A stretch of 64,000 nucleotides of DNA from Pyronema omphalodes (lineage: Eukaryota; Ascomycota; Pezizomycetes; Pezizales; Pyronemataceae), in NCBI GenBank assembly GCA_024516155.1, contig JAJJXM010000100.1, positions 1 to 64,000 on the forward strand, in the 5' to 3' direction. Shown here piece after piece: positions 36,926 through 49,300 of the stretch. Numbering within the stretch: position 1 is the stretch's first letter; the number at the start of each line of letters is the position of its first letter. The translations under genes were made by a program, and so were the position numbers. Under the pieces are notes generated by a model. That model saw only the letters and a list, made by a program, of their open reading frames with translations, was not told the DNA's origin and made no database searches.

Positions 36926-39417
36926 TATTTTTGGGTTATTTCGGCTGGTCTATGAGAATCGACACGACTTGGCCTGATGAAGATGCTAACAGAGCGGCGG
37001 ATTTCCCCTGAAAGAAATAGTAATGGCTGTTCACATGAATACAGGCGTACGAACGTATGATACAAGGTTTCCAATGCCAGAACATGCGGTTGTATGCTAC
37101 TGACCGTGCATGGAAAATATGATAGCGGCTGTATGAGGCGCGAAGAATTTGCGACTGCCGCAATTATCCAACTTGGGCCAGATCAAAAGGCCAGATTAAA
37201 ATGAACTACAAACGAGCATTGTAACGCGGAAGAGATAGGTCCGTTGGCATGATATCTCTATCCCAGCAGTTCACTTGTACTAAAGTTTGTCTCATTTTGT
37301 GTTAGGTAGATGCGGCGCCCTCAAGACCGTTAAGTTTTCTTTTTCTTCGCCGATGTATAAAATCGCAACCCCCGTGGGGTCTTCTGTGGAAACTTGCAGG
37401 GTTAGCTCGAGCATTCACATGCACTGACTGTCTCACTTAACATAATACATGATACAGTCGAACCTCTTTATAAGAGTACGCTGGGACCGGAGAGGTGTAC
37501 TCTTATAATGACGAAACTCCCACCTTGACACGAGTATACCCTGCTCAGCACCTACGGCCATACCTCTATCTTAAGAGTATGCTAACAATTTTTCGCATTT
37601 CCTTAAGAGTATTTTAGTATCGAGGTTACTCTTATTTCCCATACAAAAATCGTCGGGACCACGGCTATGCACTCTTATGAAGAGGTTATTCTTATAATTG
37701 GTACGCTTATAAAAAGGTTCGACTGTACTACGAACCATCTCACAATATTCTAACGTGATTGTTTCGGATCTTAGGGCTATCGTGTTGGGAAATCTCAACG
37801 ATTATGTCACCAAGATAATGACGACAAGTTCACTGACTGAACTGAGAGCTGTTATTCGGCGTACCTCGAATGAAAGTCCAATTACAATCGCCGAACCCAT
37901 AAGTCAGTATGAGATGTCTTTTGGGACTGATTTAAACGTGTCTCGGGGTTTAATATGCTCGACTTCATACATGCTAGGAATGTTGGCGCAGAAATTTCAA
38001 GTGGACGGAATGCTTCTTTCGAAGTGATACGCCGTGCGTATTTATCATGCAAACCTGCGAGATTAAAAGCAAATAGTTCTACCTGGGTGTTATGCGCTCG
38101 ACAAATATGAAAGTGGTGGAATAAAACCATCAACGTTAAGATGATCATCATACAAGACAGCCATTATTTAACGCTGCCTCGTGTAACAAACTAGCGCTAC
38201 ACAACCCCGCAACCCCGCTGTGTTCTTCAAACCACGAGAAGACATCTCCATATAAACCGATAAGATATAAATTGTCCGTGCATAGCTAGAGACCACTACA
38301 ATAAATTTTGCTAACTTACATAACTTCTACTTGTATGTATTATTACAATAATGTGATTTTTTTCCGGCTTTCAGGGTTAGGTTTGGCCTATCGCTGGTGG
38401 CGCTTAATTAGGTGATAGATTAAGGGCCTGTTTCCTCTAAACTGAACCGAACTAAATGTATCGCAACCATCCAGATGAGGATTTCATACGGAGCAAGAGC
38501 AAAGAATCTTTTGTGCTCTGTCAAATAGCAGCCGCACAGGAAGAAACGAGTGACCGTGTGTGCACAGCGGCGGATAACAGTCGTGGGCGGTTCGGTCATC
38601 TTAGCGGACCTTGGCAAGACACGGTACGGCCCGTAATTGGCCATGTCCATGTCCGTTTGCATGGCCGCCTTCTGCCCTTCGTCCGTGAAATCATTTTTAT
38701 CTCCGAACGCTGGTTGAGGCCCCGGAGAGGTGAACACGTACGCAGCTGTACTGAGACATAGCTAAGCAACAGTCCAAATATCTTGTTTGTCCAAACGTGC
38801 AGGAATTTTCATGAAACAATGATGCTTAATCATCGGTTCTATACACAGGTAACTGGGGCGTCGTCTGATGCCAGGCAAAGTCCAGCGTTCTGTTGCAACT
38901 GTAGCACTGAGCCCAGCTTGCAAATGTGAACAAATCTATGTTTATGAAGCACCAAGTATCTTTTAATTTCTACAGTTCAAATGTGCTATCCCAGGGCTCA
39001 TTCAGAAATCCAGGTACGTCACTGTCTTTATTCTGACCCCCTTTCTAATCGTAACTAACACCTACGTATAGCTAATGACGCTGGTGGTATTGTAGTTTCC
39101 ACCCCTGTGATACGTGCTGAAATACCGAATGTTGGAAACACAGGAACAAAGAGCTCAATGATGAGAATTGCGTGCAAACGACAACAGAGATTTCAAGAAC
39201 AACGTAGATTTATTCGCAATTGGCCTAAACCTCCACTTGTAATTTTTTTATTATAAATATCTAAATCTTGGGCATCATTGATTGTATCTTCATTCTGAAT
39301 ACCGCCGGCCCGGCCCCACTTTCTGGAGGCATAATAGACAACACTCATGATATCGAAAAATTCCTTCTTATTGAATATACTTTATCTTGTAGACCATCGC
39401 TTGAAACGTCACCTGAA
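36926..39417. other. Intergenic DNA between MT4 and MT5
   Basis: Contains the pogo-like MITE at 37455-37725 and a GC-richer patch at about 38440-38760 that is open in two frames (one on each strand) but gives no recognised protein. Nothing else is supported. Confidence 0.5.
37455..37725. mobile_element. pogo/Fot-like MITE with TA target duplication
   Basis: A 271-bp element with inverted ends CAGTCGAACCTCTTTATAAG (left) and CAGTCGAACCTTTTTATAAG (right, inverted). The similarity extends to about 25 bp with two mismatches. It is flanked by TA on both sides (37453-37454, 37726-37727), as for Tc1/mariner and pogo elements. The interior repeats cttataa motifs and encodes no transposase. Confidence 0.88.
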
Positions 39418-40764
39418 TCAGGGATCGGTCACTTCAGTACTCTTGGGCTTTCTAGCATAAACGCGGTAGCTATTGAAGGTTAGAATATTCTCTGCAAAAT
39501 GTCAGGGAAGTGATACGTACTATTTTCCGTACATATGGTAATTCTTGTTGCGAGTTGCTGCAAGTCCAGCATCGCAGATAGCGCGAGCCTTATCAGGCTC
39601 CATACCAAGAACTCTAGTAAAGGCAGCCATAGCATAACTTTCGATTCCAGTCTCGCAGTTAAGCAATGACATCGCTCCAATTCTCTTCTGCTTAGGGTCC
39701 TTTGGCCATGGTCCCAGAGGCTCTTTGACTGCCATCGAACGGACGTCTTCAAACCCAGTATCTTCCAATAGCTTCTTCATGAAAACTGGGTCTGGAGGTG
39801 GGCGGCCCATTTTTCTCAAGGCATCTCGCATGTGGTCGATGTAGATCTTCGCACCGTTGTCTGCCTTCATTGTACCGTCATCGCAAAAGACATCAATAGC
39901 GTATTCAGAGAGCTCAACGTATCCTCCGGGTTTGGTGCAGCTATATTGGCAGGGTATCAGCGTCGCCGGAAAGTGCGGGAGTTTACTTTGCGTGCTTACC
40001 GCATCATCTCGGATACCAGATGTTCCCAGCTGCTAACACCGGTGGAGATATTCCGAGAATGAATGAAGTCAAATGATTCCTGGTGTTGCAATACGTTAGT
40101 ACAATTTCGTAAAACCCTGATAGTAGGAAATTACGTACGTCCTTGAATGTCCATGTCAACATTGCATCGTCTACCTCGAAGCGGCTACCATCACAGTCAG
40201 CTTTACAACAGGAATTTGTAAAGAAAGGAACTGAAAATCTTACCAGTTAGCCGGCACCCACTCAGGCTGAATGGGGCTCAAGTCGGTTCCAATGACCTCA
40301 GCCATACGATATTGATCCGCCATCTCTATCGCCCAAATTCCTGTACCGGTGCCGATGTCTAGGATTCGGTGAGGCTGGTCAAGGGGCGCATGATGAAGCT
40401 TCTCATCCCATACCATGCGCATAACTTCGTGGTGAAGGTCCAGTCTGTATTTGTAATCAGAGATCCTCGCGGAAGTTATACAGCACAAGCAACACTTCGG
40501 CTTCTAGTCTCGACATACCGGTCTTGTTCCTGCTCATCCGTTGGCATTAGATATTTGTCAGGTCCATAGTAAGCGTGGTATCGTCGGCCGTTCTCGAAGA
40601 GATACTGGTGCACTGACGAAGACAAGCTTGCTGTGCTTGTATCGTATCCGGTGGAATTGTAGTCCTCGTCATCGAGGCGTTCAAGCTTTGGAAAATTAGA
40701 TTTCAAACTCCCCACAGAGATATTGAACGTTGAATCTTACCACCGATGGATCAACTTCGAGCAT
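39418..40764 (-). CDS. LaeA-like SAM-dependent methyltransferase, paralogue MT5
   Basis: Seven exons (40741-40764, 40519-40685, 40244-40444, 40139-40184, 40000-40079, 39521-39940, 39418-39469) encode 329 aa, with the same exon lengths and intron phases as MT1. Motif I is [13 protein letters not shown], with Glu replacing the Asp found in the other copies, followed by [11 protein letters not shown]. Later come FDFIHSRNIS and PGGYVEL. The C-terminus is YYRVYARKP with Ala where others have Gly. The protein looks intact. The N-terminal [15 protein letters not shown] block is nearly identical to that of MT1, so the two are likely close duplicates on opposite strands. Confidence 0.93.
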
Positions 40765-40847
40765 TATGTTGGCTTGTGTTGGTTTTTCGTGTATGGTGCT
40801 GAAAAGATTGCAAATGAATTCCCAGGAGACCTGGCAGGAGGCGAAAG

Positions 40848-40859
40848 AATAAATACTTC
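40848..40859 (-). promoter_or_regulatory. TATA-like promoter motif GAAGTATTTATT of MT5
   Basis: On the minus strand this 12-mer ends 83 bp upstream of the MT5 ATG and is identical to the motif upstream of MT2. Confidence 0.5.
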
Positions 40860-42381
40860 AAGACAGGTAACATATCACAACGTGGCACGAAGGTACCAAC
40901 ATATGTGCTAGAGGTACCCCCCACGCCGGATCGATGCGAGCAGCGAATAATCAATAAATCATGCACCATCAAATGAAATGAACTAAATTGGATATCCTCT
41001 GATCCATCATGCTAAAGTCTGTAAACTGGATTCGCCATCCGAAATCAAATTCTTAATTCTTCTATCTCGGCTGTTGTGCAGCTGCAGCATACATACAGCA
41101 TCTAACGGCCGTTAGGCTATACATAGCCCGTTTGGTGTAACGATGATAGGATGAATGCCCCGTAGATTTGTCGATCTTAGAAGCCTAGAAAGTCGATCGG
41201 CCTCGATCCTGCCGTGGTCCCAGGCACCCATATGAGCGGCTAATACTTTAGCCTCTGACTAGCAGCCCATGGTGCTATAAGAGATCACATATCATATTTG
41301 ATGAATCAGCCCCTGCTTCCCATCTGATTAGTACATAGGTTCAACTGAGCTACGATAAACATATCCGATATATGACGTGGTGCATGCCAAGACTGAGAAA
41401 CGATAATTGAGCCTATTCCGGTATCCACGACCCTACAAGTAAAATCCCTCTCGAGATTTGTCTGTAGCAATTAACGGTTTTCCACTTGTACACTGCTGCA
41501 GAGAATGGGTCAGTACAAAACCCCCCCGAGCAGCACATTTTTACGTGAGGATTAGACGGTGCATGGGTGATAATGAATGAAGAATGCTTCTCGCAAGGTC
41601 TACATCGTGGAGTAACTGATTGCAAGGGATATAAGTAATAATGTACAATAATTGAATCAAAATAGTCATTATTGCAATCCACAAATCACTTTCTATGTTT
41701 ACTGATGTAAATACCGGTTGATCAATTCCTACGGCAATCGAGTGCTCCACCAATTCCTTCAATGTTTCACCGGCTCATCACTCGCTGCCGACCGCTGTCT
41801 GAGGATTTCCTGCACAGACGCGAAAGCTGTTGTTTATACTTACGGAGTCCAGGATTACCAAATTCCGAATGCGGGGCATGTATGTAATATATAATTGACG
41901 ATCTTGTGGTCCACGAAATTTGTTTCAGCTCCGAGCGCAATCCGGTATTTGACGAGTATGCACGCCACAGCCAAGATCAAGCAACCACTTTACGTTCAAT
42001 GGACGTCAAATAGATTGATTACTTTCGGTACACTGCTGGATCAGCCTCCATAATTTTGTTGGTCTAATTGAGAATGTATGGTTATGTTGAACGAAAGAGG
42101 GAAAGGTCAAGTGGAGGTGGAGAACACAATTGATTGAAAGCGGTAATGATCAATAAGTCTACGCGTTATACGGAAAGAGATATACCCAATGTGGAAACTC
42201 CACCTCCACGTATAAGTCACATCAATCCTGAGTGTGTCTATGTGCAAGTAACCTGAATCCTAAGTGTGGTCGAGACACCAGAGCCCCAGGCAACTTCAAA
42301 CAGGTCAGGTGCGAGATTTTCTGATGAATAATACCAAACTGAGGGCATTCACCCTGAGGTACATATAATCAGAGTTTAGCA

Positions 42382-42520
42382 CGGTCCGTCTGGTCCCGTC
42401 ACTCGCGGTCCCGTCATTAAGCAGGACCAGGACCAGCCATCCTGGAGGCACCATGGACGGGACGGACCGCGGGTGACCGTGAGTGACCACGACCAGCGTC
42501 ACCACCGGTCACTCGCAACC
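42382..42520. repeat. Compact GC-rich inverted/direct repeat island
   Basis: The left part has cggtccgtc and two direct copies of ggtcccgtc. The right part has gacgggacggaccg (42456-42469), which can pair back with it, and two gtgac-type repeats. It contrasts with AT-rich flanks and encodes no recognised protein. It could fold into a hairpin; its origin is unknown. Confidence 0.5.
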
Positions 42521-42824
42521 GGCTGTTTTTTACTACGGCTTATGGTATTTTGCTCAGATAATTCTGATGCATTGCACGAATTAAAGTCATCTATATGGAA
42601 TTTTTCGTCAAAACAAAAACTATACTGACGAATAAGAATACTCCTTCTCCCTGCACTACAATGCATCCTCCCCATCCTTCTCGAATGAAAACGACTCTTC
42701 AGAGGACAGGCAGGGTGTTCTGCTCTTAGTCGGAACAGGTGTAGAGGACGGCGATGAGAACATTGGCATATTCTTACGCAGTACAGCTATCCTGGATTTC
42801 CCGTGACATTTTTAACAAAACACT

Positions 42825-42852
42825 GACGCGCCAACCACTAAATTATAGAACA
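42825..42852 (-). pseudogene. tRNA 5'-half relic
   Basis: On the minus strand these 28 nt match the 5' half of the tRNA-Gln at 56636-56707 at 22 positions, including the A-box core TAGTGGTT. The 3' half (anticodon arm, T arm, B box) is not recognisable. It may be a decayed tRNA or the head of a tRNA-derived SINE. Confidence 0.4.
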
Positions 42853-42925
42853 GACCTTCTGAGTAAGCGGGGGTTATTGCAACACAACGGCATGGCATTT
42901 GACAATATTCGCAGGCCGAACTGAT

Positions 42926-43034
42926 GGGTGCGCTAAAAGTACCCACCCAAACGGGTGCAACGCTTGGTGTTCTCGCTTTAGAGGACAAGTATTCTTGTTT
43001 CGCGCCTAATTCCATGGGGTTGACTGCGCCCATT
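42926..43034 (-). repeat. Short dispersed repeat, copy A, beside the tRNA relic
   Basis: It shares an exact 19-mer, gggtgcgctaaaagtaccc, with 56807-56825. Partial similarity continues (gggtgcaacgctt, gtttcgc, attcca-gg and a catttt end). Copy A lies 73 bp beyond the 5' end of the tRNA relic. An ATG-started 73-aa frame spans it but is broken in the other copy, so it is not treated as a gene. Confidence 0.6.
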
Positions 43035-43784
43035 TTGTATCCTGATTATTGAATTCTCAATTTTGAAGTTTATTAGAAGAATTCATGAAATATCTGCATC
43101 TCATCTCTCATCGTCCTATCCAAATGTCGAATTACATACAATACAAATAGGGAACGGGAAGTTGCTCGAAATGCTCTGCACTGCGGATGGAACCTCCAAT
43201 AATCATTGAGTTTAGCCCCGGAACGTTATTTCTGTATCCCGCTATAATTATCCAGTACATAGCTGTAACACAACCATAACTGTATTGGTGTTGTAGCACA
43301 GTTAGAAGTATAGAATACCGATATATAACTTCTAATCATCTTTTGTTTGCACACTTTGGTGCAGCATATTCGATCAGATTGTGATCAGTCATAAATGTGG
43401 TTCTGAGAACCCAATAAGCTCGATATTGTACCTACTTACATTCGGCAAATAGCATTTATGGTGACACCATACATAGATCACGAACTTTAACTACCGATTG
43501 ACCGACATGCATAAGCGATCATGCGGAGAAGGACGATGCAGGACAGCCAATGAAGTTACCACATAGCAACACGAGTGATACTCTATGCCTTGAAGTAGCA
43601 TCTGTGCCGTATCATTACCTTGCCCGATCATTAGAGTTCGGACTGGAGACTGTGTTACACACATGATGTGTTCGTCATCATTGTCCGAGGGGGGGTCATT
43701 AAATATCTATCAGTCAATGTCCGATACTTGATTCAATCAACCCTCGGCCACCACATGAAAGCATAAAAATCCAGACGACCAGAG

Positions 43785-45121
43785 ATGTCAGAGTCCGCAA
43801 TTGAGGTTGACCCGACGGTGGTTGGATACCTGAAAGCCTTGGAATAGGTTCATTGCTAACTGGAATAGCTGGCGAAACCAGAAGACGATGGCTATGATTC
43901 CGCTGGATTCGATACAACTACTACGAGCCTGTCTGAGTCGGTCCATCAATATCTGTTCGAACACGGACGGCGGTATCATTCCTATTACGGGACGGACAAG
44001 TATCTGCAGCCTACTGATGAAAAGGAGCAAGACCGGTATGATAAAAGTGTCATAGAATACGCCTGTGGTTACTAACTGAAATCGAAAGACTTGATCTACA
44101 CCATGAAATCTTACGACTAGCATGGAACAATAAGCTTCATGAGGCTCCTCTGATTGAGCCTCATCGAATCTTGGATGTCGGTACTGGTACGGGAATTTGG
44201 GCGATAGATATGGCCGATAAATATTCGATGGCGGAAATAATCGGTACTGATTTGAGCCCTATTCAACCCAGTTGGGTACCTCCAAACTGGTTTGTATTGC
44301 CGAATTCTGAAGGAAGAAACTGCGGGTGCTGACTTTAGCTTAGCCGGTTCGAAGTAGATGACGCAATGAAGGAATGGACGTATAAAGAGGTCTGACCCGG
44401 ATGAGGTAAGGTATGCTGAAAAGATTCTAACATCTTGTGACGCAGAACTTCTTCGATTATATTCATGCCAGAAATATCAGCTCCGGTGTCAGTGACTGGA
44501 ATCATCTTATTTCACAGATGATGCGGTACAGTAACCCTCTAAATCTATTTATTTCAGACATTTTTTCATTTTTTTTTTCCAAATGTTTCTCGCTAATATA
44601 CAACTCTTAGGTGCACTGCTCCAGGTGGTTATGTCGAGCTGTGTGAGTACAGTCTGTCTGTTCATTCCGATGATGGTACCATGAAGCCCGACAACCCGGC
44701 AAAGATCTACACTGATCTGCTACGGGAATCACTCGTGAAAATGGGTCGACCTCCTCCGGACCTCAAATTTATGAAGGAACTATTAAAGGAGGAAGGGTTC
44801 GAGGACGTTGTTGCTCTACAAGTCAAGGAGCCTGTTGGACCATGGCCAAAGGATGCTAGACTGAAGACACTCGGGGCTATGGTGCTGTTGAATACTGAGA
44901 CTGCTTTTGAAAGTTATGGGATGGCAGCTTTTACTCGCATCCTGGGGATGGATGTTGAAAAGGCTCGTGAAATATGCGAGGCTGGTAAACTGGCAGCCCG
45001 GAATAAGAATTATCATATCTACAGTTTGTAGTGAGTTACCATTAACCGAGTCTAGTGAGAGATGCTAACCGGAAATAGCTACCGAGTGTATGGTAGAAAG
45101 CCTTTGAACACAGGAAGCTAG
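43785..45121 (+). CDS. LaeA-like SAM-dependent methyltransferase, paralogue MT6
   Basis: Seven exons (43785-43820, 43869-44035, 44089-44289, 44344-44389, 44446-44525, 44611-45030, 45079-45121) encode 330 aa. Exon 1 is 12 codons instead of 8 and starts [10 protein letters not shown]; all other exon lengths and phases equal MT1. Motif I is [13 protein letters not shown], followed by GTDLSPIQP and PGGYVEL. The conserved [10 protein letters not shown] replaces the usual YLMPTDE. Several donors are weak (GTTGGA at 43821, GTTTGT at 44290, GTCTGA at 44390), so splicing may be inefficient, but the frame is intact with them. It is the last array member and shares traits with both subgroups. Confidence 0.9.
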
Positions 45122-46353
45122 GAAATCAAGATGTTTTCGATCTGATAAGATTTGAAGCAGTATTTATGTTCTGGTTTTTTTTTGTTTTTTTTTGTTTTTG
45201 TTTTTTGTTTTGGTATTTATTTATCCCCTCAATTATCTCATTTGGTTTCGTATCTATATCAACAGTGATCCTTTAGCATGCAAATGTCAGTAAACTATCA
45301 TTAAACCGTGCAATCATGTGGGTACAAAAGTAATCAGTTGAGTCGAGGATTGTTTGTGTGTAGCTTGATGAAGGGAATGGTTATGATCAGGACGCTCGAG
45401 TTGACATTTTCTGGGGATCGACGGTCCGAGGAGGCGGGTGGCTGATGAGGCTTAAAATTAAGGTTTAAAGTTTAGACCTACATAGGCTTAATGTGCATGG
45501 CATTGACAACCCCGGAGAAGCTGGCAGGTGCATACAAAGTCTCAGCTCAAGTTTACCAGATCCGCATCTTCATTATTGAAAGTCATGCAGTTCTTTATTC
45601 TATTTGCTAACAGCTTTTTTGCATATGGAGAAATTCATGACGGCCTTCAAATGCTAGGTAATGTCCGGTTGAGACAGACTATCAAGAGGCATCAATAGGA
45701 ATGATTAAAGTAATCACTCATAGTCTTCGAGATAGTAATTTATATATCCAGAGATGACGAGCCAAATGAATTTGAGGAATATGTACTTCTGACGTGGCCT
45801 GCTTCCTCTGTAAACTCTGCATTTATATATTCGACACTTTCGGCAGGAAGTATGTAGGAGGACACGTATTCATGCACGCAATATCGCACGTTCTTAAAAT
45901 ATCAAATTCTTCAAATTACCAACCACAAAAAAAAACAATATTTCCTCTTGTTTCACTGCAGAATCAGAAAAAAACAAAGAAATCCCGTTAATCGCGAGTG
46001 TCTTGGCATGTTCATCACCGCTGTTGAGCCTCATCGGACTTGTCTAGTCGGACTCGCGTGTTTCGAATTCCCCAAGCAAACGCAGCCACACGGCTGAGAC
46101 GACCAACCACCTTCCTTCAACTACACGCTCACCACGCCCTCGCGTTACGCTCCTCCCCTTCCCCATCCTCCCCCCCCCCCTCTCTCCAGCCAAAAGCAGG
46201 GCTATCTGCGCATTACAAAGCTCTGCTTTTTACCTTTCTTGGGTTCTTTATTTTTCTCTTTGTACTTTGAAGTAACGCAGCCGACACCTGCATAGCCTTG
46301 TTATAGACGTTGCCGGTCGTTCGTCATCACCGCAGAGTCCGCGCCACGGAGCA
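45122..46353. other. Intergenic DNA between MT6 and THO2
   Basis: Begins with a T-rich low-complexity run (about 45172-45212) after MT6. The last 300 bp is C-rich and is probably promoter and 5' leader of THO2. A 76-codon open frame in that leader (46040-46270) resembles nothing and is taken as leader sequence. Confidence 0.5.
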
Positions 46354-49300
46354 ATGCCAGATAACCCGCGCCGGAAACGAAAGCAGCCAGCTTCTCCGTC
46401 GCCATCCTCCAACAGACAATCTCCTTACCATCCTAATACAGACAATCGGAATAATAATACCCGTGGACGCCCCCGGCGCCAGAACAGCACCTCCGGCTCT
46501 CCTCAGCAACAGCACGTCCAGCAACAGCAACCACCTACTCCACAACAGCAACCGCAACAGCAACAGCAGCAGCAGCAGTTCTCGTCTCAGAACCAACGCG
46601 TGCCTACACGATTAACTATGAGTTCAGCAGGAGAAACTGGGACACAGAGCACGACACCTGCACCACCGCCCATGCTAGATATCGCCGAATCAAATGAGAA
46701 CAGCCCTATGCAAAACCCTTCAACGGAACAAACAAAGCAGTTTTACTTCTGGGAATATCTAACTGACGATGTCGTGAAAGACTGGAGCAATACTGGGTCA
46801 GCAACTGTTAAAGAGCAGCTAACTGAAGTCTCTACAAATCCTGATCTTTTGTCAGTAGAACCAGAGTTGTCTATCATCTTTCAAGAGCTCATTAAAACCG
46901 CTCTGGATGCACGGCTACACCATTCGGACATTGCTCGCTTCCTTACGAACTACTTCGAAACGTTCCCTGATCAAGAACGCGTAAACGAGCTAAAACGAAT
47001 CTTTCTACAGACTGTTAATCTATACGAGTCGTCAGAGAGCAATGCTGTGGCTCATCCAATATTGGTCCAACTCATGGCTGAGCTTAAGGGCAAGGTGTTT
47101 TCAAATCAACTACTGGGTCAATTTCTTGAAGTAGCAACTATGGCTGCCCTAGGTCTTGTCACTTCACAGTACCACAAGAAGGCAGTTCGCGTTACAACGG
47201 CTCTTGTTTACAAGCAACGGAAACACAACTTACTACGAGAAGAGACAGAGGGATTTTCAAAACTTATAACGGAATTCTTTACATCTTCATACTCCGGGAC
47301 GCCACTTGAAATGGTTGGCACAACGGGAGAGAGGGTAAAAGGTCTCATCGGAGCGTTCGAGCTAGATCCGGGCCGAGTTTTGGATATCTTACTTGATACC
47401 GCTGCTTGCACTGTGGTCTCGAATGCTCGTTTCTTTGTCCGTTTGCTCAAGGGTTCCGCTTGGTGGCCACAACAGCTGCAGGATCTAGAGGAGGACAAAG
47501 ACCAAGATAGACACAACGACCAGACCGGCTATCCAACAGAGCAGGTCAAAGAACAAGGCAACCACAACGCGGACCACGAATTTTTTGACAAGCTCCGCCG
47601 GCAGGGTGTTTCCGGATTCTTTGAGAAGCTGAAGACCAGTAGAGGTAACAAGGTTGCCGCACAGCTGCTGGGATTCAAATTCCGATATTACCAAAACCCC
47701 GATGTCGACGAAGTGACACCCGAAAACCTTCTCGTCCTATCAGCTTTACTAATCAAAATCGGATTTGTTGATCTGGCAGATCTTTACCCTCACTTAGCAC
47801 CACATGATGATGAAGGAATGGACGTGCTTGTCAAGAACTGGAAGCAAAAGATGGAGGAAAAAAGTCGTGGAGGAAAGCGAAATGCTCTTATGATGGCTGG
47901 TGCTCTTGCAGACGATACTTTGCCGCCGCCCCCCAAGTCGAAACCGAGCAGTAATCCTGACGACAAGAAACAGCAAGAGGAGCCCAAAAAGGAAGAACCC
48001 AAGCCGAAAAAGGACGACAACCAAAAGCTGGTTCTCCTTAAACATCTTTTGGCCGTTGGTGCACTTTCCGAAAGTTTATTCATCCTTGGACAGTACCCTT
48101 GGCTGCCTGGCCCTTCGGACGATATTGCTGAGCATCTCGCAAGAGTTATTTCCCACTCACTCGATGGTGTATACCGGGCCCACCAAGCACCCAAGCTGTC
48201 CATGGGCACAAAAACGATCACCATGCCTCTTGTGTCGCGAAATGGAGGTGTCGAGCAAAGTGAAATGCCACGACGAAGACCGATGGTTACATTTACCGTG
48301 TCAAATCTCAAACTTAAGACCGGTGATGTTGATTACAGATTTTTCTGGGACGATTGGAAAGAAGGCGTACCAGTCTGTAGGGAGCCAAGACACGTCGTTA
48401 TTCTAATGGAGACATTGGGACGTGTACTGGGGGTGAAGATGGGACGTGATGCCAGTGTCATTACAAAGGTTTGCCGAATTGGTCGGGATGTTCTGAAATC
48501 GGAAGATTGCACACCTGAGGATCGACAATCCTGGATTGGCGTTGCCCGGAGTTTACTTGTTCCAGCAGTCAGTTTGAGCGATGGCAACCAAGGAATTGTC
48601 AATGAAGTTTGGAAATTACTCGAATGCTTCTCGACTGAACAGCGATACTCTCTCTATGGCGAATGGATTTCAGTAACGTGCAAGCGAAACCCAGAGTTGA
48701 AGAATAAGGTTGCCGAAACTGAAAAGGAAACCAAAGACTTGCTCAAGAGGATCAGTAAAACTACTATCGGGCCCATGGCTCGTGCACTTGCCAAGGTTGC
48801 AACCAGTAATCCTATTACTGTAATGCAGGTTGTTTTAAGTCAGGTTGAAGGATACGATAATTTGATCGAATGTGTTGTGGATGCTGCAAGATACTTCACC
48901 CCGCTTGGTTTTGACGCCGTTGGGTTTTGCGTTCTAAATAGGTTAGTGAATAAACCATTCTATAGTGTTTTCGTATTCAGTTTCTGACTTATTACATAGT
49001 ATGAGCAACGAGAGCAAGAGTCGTGTTCAGGCGGATGGAATGTTGACCAGTAAATGGTTGCAGTGTAAGTGCTCCAACATATTATACCTTGCGATAGAAC
49101 TAATTTCGTTCAGCATTATCCGTCTTCTGTGGTAAAATTTATACTCGATACCATAAAAAGATGGATCCCGCACCGATCCTTGAATACGTCGCTCGCCAGT
49201 TGAAACGTAATCGCTCAGTCGAGCTTGTTGTTCTCCAGCAGCTGATGCAGTCCATGGCCGGAATTAATCCTGAAGCCAACCTCAACGACACTCAGTTACA

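Larger units (their letters stand above)
40860..43784. other. Intergenic DNA between MT5 and MT6
   Basis: No gene is supported. Contents: a 12-bp perfect inverted repeat gtggaggtggag (42111-42122 and 42198-42209), a GC-rich repeat island (42382-42520), a tRNA-like relic (42825-42852) and a short dispersed repeat next to it (42926-43034). Confidence 0.5.

Noticed and set aside
42812..43033. 73-aa ATG frame on the minus strand
   Set aside because: It spans the dispersed repeat and the tRNA relic. The equivalent frame in the other repeat copy is broken, so coding is unlikely.
23768..45121. Reading the methyltransferase array as a secondary-metabolite gene cluster
   Set aside because: No backbone synthase, oxidase, transporter or pathway regulator lies among the genes; a paralogue expansion explains the data better.
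46040..46270. 76-codon frame before THO2
   Set aside because: It lies in the C-rich THO2 leader and begins at an ATG in biased sequence. Treated as leader; at most an upstream frame.
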